Assembly (NCBI GenBank): GCA_014204435.1
Contig: JACHLF010000001.1
Span: forward strand, 310,001 to 374,000
DNA from: Mycobacteroides chelonae
GTDB lineage: Bacteria; Actinomycetota; Actinomycetes; Mycobacteriales; Mycobacteriaceae
Reading direction: 5' to 3'
DNA: 64,000 bases
A model generated the notes under the pieces. The model saw only the letters and a program-made list of their open reading frames with translations. It was not told where the DNA came from and did not search any database. Below, piece after piece: positions 62,242-64,000 of this stretch. Every line of letters starts with the position of its first letter. The first letter of the stretch is position 1. The translations under genes were made by a program, and so were the position numbers.

Positions 62242-63713
62242 ACCGGTTCCTTCTCCGGTAACTCGGCTGGGTCGCTGGGTAAGTCGTTGAGCGCGCTGTG
62301 GTGTCGGCCCCACACCAGATAGAACACCAGGACGATGGCGACCCAGGACCCGAATGCGATCCAGGTGACCCAGGGCAGGCTGTACAGGATGTATCCGCAG
62401 GCGATGACCGACAGCACGGGAGTCACCGGATAACCCGGAACACGGAAGGCGCGCGGCAGCTCGGGTTCACGCACCCGCAGGATGATGACGCCGATCGATA
62501 CGACGATGAAGGCGGTGAGTGTTCCGATCGACACCATGTTCGCCAGGCTGTCCAGGGGTACGAAGGCGGCCATCAGGCCCACCACGACCGCGACGATGAC
62601 CGTGTTATTCACCGGTGTCAGCGTGCGTGGGTTGACTTGTGCGAAGACCGAGGGCAGTAGGCCGTCGCGGCCGATGGCGAACAGAATGCGTGTCTGGCCG
62701 TACATCGAGACCAGGGTGATCGAGAAGATGGAAATCACCGCGCCCGCGGCGAGGAAGGTACTGGCAGAGGTGCTTCCGGTGACCTTGTCCAGAATCAGGG
62801 CCAGGCCGGCGGACTGCCCCTCGAACTCTTTCCAGGGCTGTGCGCCCAGCGCGGCCAGCGCGACGACGAGGTAGAAGGCGGTGACGATGAGCAGGGCCGC
62901 GATGAGCGCACGCGGCATCGTCCGCTGTGGATCCTTCACCTCCTCTCCTGCGGTGGACACCGTATCCAGCCCCACGTAGGTAAAGAAGATCGTCCCGGCG
63001 GCGGCCCCGATCCCGCTGACGCCGAACGGTGCGAAGTCGGAGAAGTTACCGACGTGGAAGGCGGTGAACGCGATGATCGCGAACACCGTCAAGACAGCGA
63101 GTTTGAGCAGCACCATGACGGTGTTGACCAGTGCGGATTCGCTTGTCCCGCGGATGAGCAGGATTGCACACATGATGATGAGCAGGACCGCGGGAAGGTT
63201 GAGCCAGGGATGTGGTGCCGTGGGGTCGGCGCCGTCCCAGGGCGCGGCGCTGATCGCGTGCGGCAGATGCCATCCGAAGAGATTGACCAAGAGCTTGTCG
63301 AGGTACTGGCTCCAGCCCACGGCAACCGCCGCGGCTGACACCCCGTATTCCAGCAGCAGGCAGGCGGCCACGACCATCGCCGCCAGTTCACCCATGGTCG
63401 TGTAGGCGTAGGAGAACGAGGAGCCCGATACCGGTACTGCCGAGGCCAATTCGGCATAGCAGAGCGCGGCCAGTCCGGCGGCGAGGCCGGCGACCAAGAA
63501 CGAGGCCATCACCGCGGGGCCCGCCTTGGGTACTGATTCGGCGAGGATGAAGAAGATGCCGGTGCCCACGGTGGCGCCGACACCGATCATGGTCAGCTGG
63601 AACGTCCCCATCGACTGCTTCAGGTGTCCGCCCGCACCGTACGCGGTCGGTGCCCCGGACGTCGGTCGGCGCCGCAGCAGCTGTTGGGCAAAGCTGGGTG
63701 ACGAGGGTGCCAT
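62238..63713 (-). CDS. rocE: Cationic amino-acid transporter (RocE-like)
   Basis: 491 residues, about 12 helices. The APC signature FQLTMIGVGATVGTGIFFILAESVPKAGPAV (about 38-68) and IFFTYVGLDTVSTAGEEVKDPQRTMPRALI (about 240-269) match the CAT/RocE branch for arginine and ornithine uptake (Rv2320c-like). It follows an ornithine-aminotransferase-type gene after about 26 bases, so uptake and breakdown of arginine/ornithine are probably co-expressed. The downstream Usp overlaps it. Confidence 0.85.
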   Translation of the reverse strand: MAPSSPSFAQQLLRRRPTSGAPTAYGAGGHLKQSMGTFQLTMIGVGATVGTGIFFILAESVPKAGPAVMASFLVAGLAAGLAALCYAELASAVPVSGSSFSYAYTTMGELAAMVVAACLLLEYGVSAAAVAVGWSQYLDKLLVNLFGWHLPHAISAAPWDGADPTAPHPWLNLPAVLLIIMCAILLIRGTSESALVNTVMVLLKLAVLTVFAIIAFTAFHVGNFSDFAPFGVSGIGAAAGTIFFTYVGLDTVSTAGEEVKDPQRTMPRALIAALLIVTAFYLVVALAALGAQPWKEFEGQSAGLALILDKVTGSTSASTFLAAGAVISIFSITLVSMYGQTRILFAIGRDGLLPSVFAQVNPRTLTPVNNTVIVAVVVGLMAAFVPLDSLANMVSIGTLTAFIVVSIGVIILRVREPELPRAFRVPGYPVTPVLSVIACGYILYSLPWVTWIAFGSWVAIVLVFYLVWGRHHSALNDLPSDPAELPEKEPV

Positions 63714-63739
63714 GGTGCCTCCTGTGGCCAGGACGAAAC

Positions 63740-64000
63740 CTACCGGAAGGTGGCCAGCACGTCAGTGAACTGGTCTATTGCCCAATCGATTTCGTCCTCG
63801 GTGATGACAAGGGGTGGTGCGAACCGGAGGGTCGCGCCATGCGTGTCCTTCACTAAGACGCCAAACTCTGCCATGCGCAGACTGATTTGTCTTCCCGTTG
63901 CCAGATTCGGGTCGATATCGATGCCGGCCCACAGTCCCAGCGAACGCACCTCGGTGATGCCGTGGCCGATCAGGGCATCGAGCCGGGCCCGCAGGTGCCG
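63740..64000 (-). CDS. rocD: Ornithine aminotransferase RocD, C-terminal part
   Basis: The last 86 codons of a gene that begins beyond the window. The end reads ITEVRSLGLWAGIDID, LMKDTHGATLRFAPPLVI-like block (here LVKDTHGATLRFAPPLVI) and DEIDWAIDQFTDVL, the C-terminal signature of class III PLP aminotransferases of the ornithine/acetylornithine group. Context before rocE supports ornithine-oxo-acid aminotransferase. Confidence 0.8.
   Translation of the reverse strand, partial: RHLRARLDALIGHGITEVRSLGLWAGIDIDPNLATGRQISLRMAEFGVLVKDTHGATLRFAPPLVITEDEIDWAIDQFTDVLATFR

Overview
The window is high-GC actinobacterial DNA, and its gene content and order point to a rapidly growing Mycobacterium. The placement of dosR-dosS directly after rplK-rplA makes the Mycobacteroides abscessus-chelonae group my best guess. 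This rests on recalled synteny, not on a search. M. tuberculosis names are used only where the protein sequence or gene order made the family recognisable. No rRNA gene, complete prophage, insertion sequence or CRISPR array is visible. || Left edge (1-5.0 kb): an accessory island ending beside tRNA-Tyr. It holds a decayed phage fragment (HNH nuclease, two-helix holin-like protein, and a coiled-coil gene broken by an in-frame stop). Next to it is a minus-strand operon that looks like a type VII secretion (ESX) effector unit: a small helical partner, a 500-residue WXG-type protein with a glycine-rich C-terminus, an overlapping candidate immunity or chaperone gene, and three tandem DUF4333 lipoproteins. 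|| 5.2-10.3 kb: a dormancy (DosR-type) island. It contains a universal stress protein, an Acg-like nitroreductase and a divergent Rv2004c-like kinase sharing a DosR-like box, followed by two broken stress genes (pfpI-like and dps). Cognate dosR-dosS lie 5 kb further on, behind their own DosR-like box. || 10.3-26.9 kb: tRNA-Thr, tRNA-Met, rpmG, hadABC (mycolic acid dehydratase), tRNA-Trp, secE, nusG, rplK, rplA and dosRS. Then come a lipid-metabolism group (diacylglycerol kinase, FAD oxidase, TetR regulator, glpD), lipG with an ABC1 kinase, a broken lipG paralogue, and rplJ-rplL. || 27-43.5 kb: a TetR regulator with a carotenoid oxygenase, membrane proteins, mkl/mceG, a molybdopterin oxidoreductase, then rpoB-rpoC ending in a very strong terminator. 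|| 43.5-57.9 kb: an amino-acid permease, fadE8-echA4-PaaX-echA5, DUF3558 lipoprotein pair, DUF3060 pair, a TetR regulator, then rpsL-rpsG-fusA-tuf. || 57.9-64 kb: a DUF2236 oxygenase behind a perfect palindrome with the fossil of a second copy upstream, a membrane protein, a mycofactocin-type dehydrogenase behind a perfect KstR-type box, and a rocD-rocE-usp operon cut by the window edge. The housekeeping genes are intact; novelty is concentrated at the left edge, in the decayed stress genes and in the regulatory sites.
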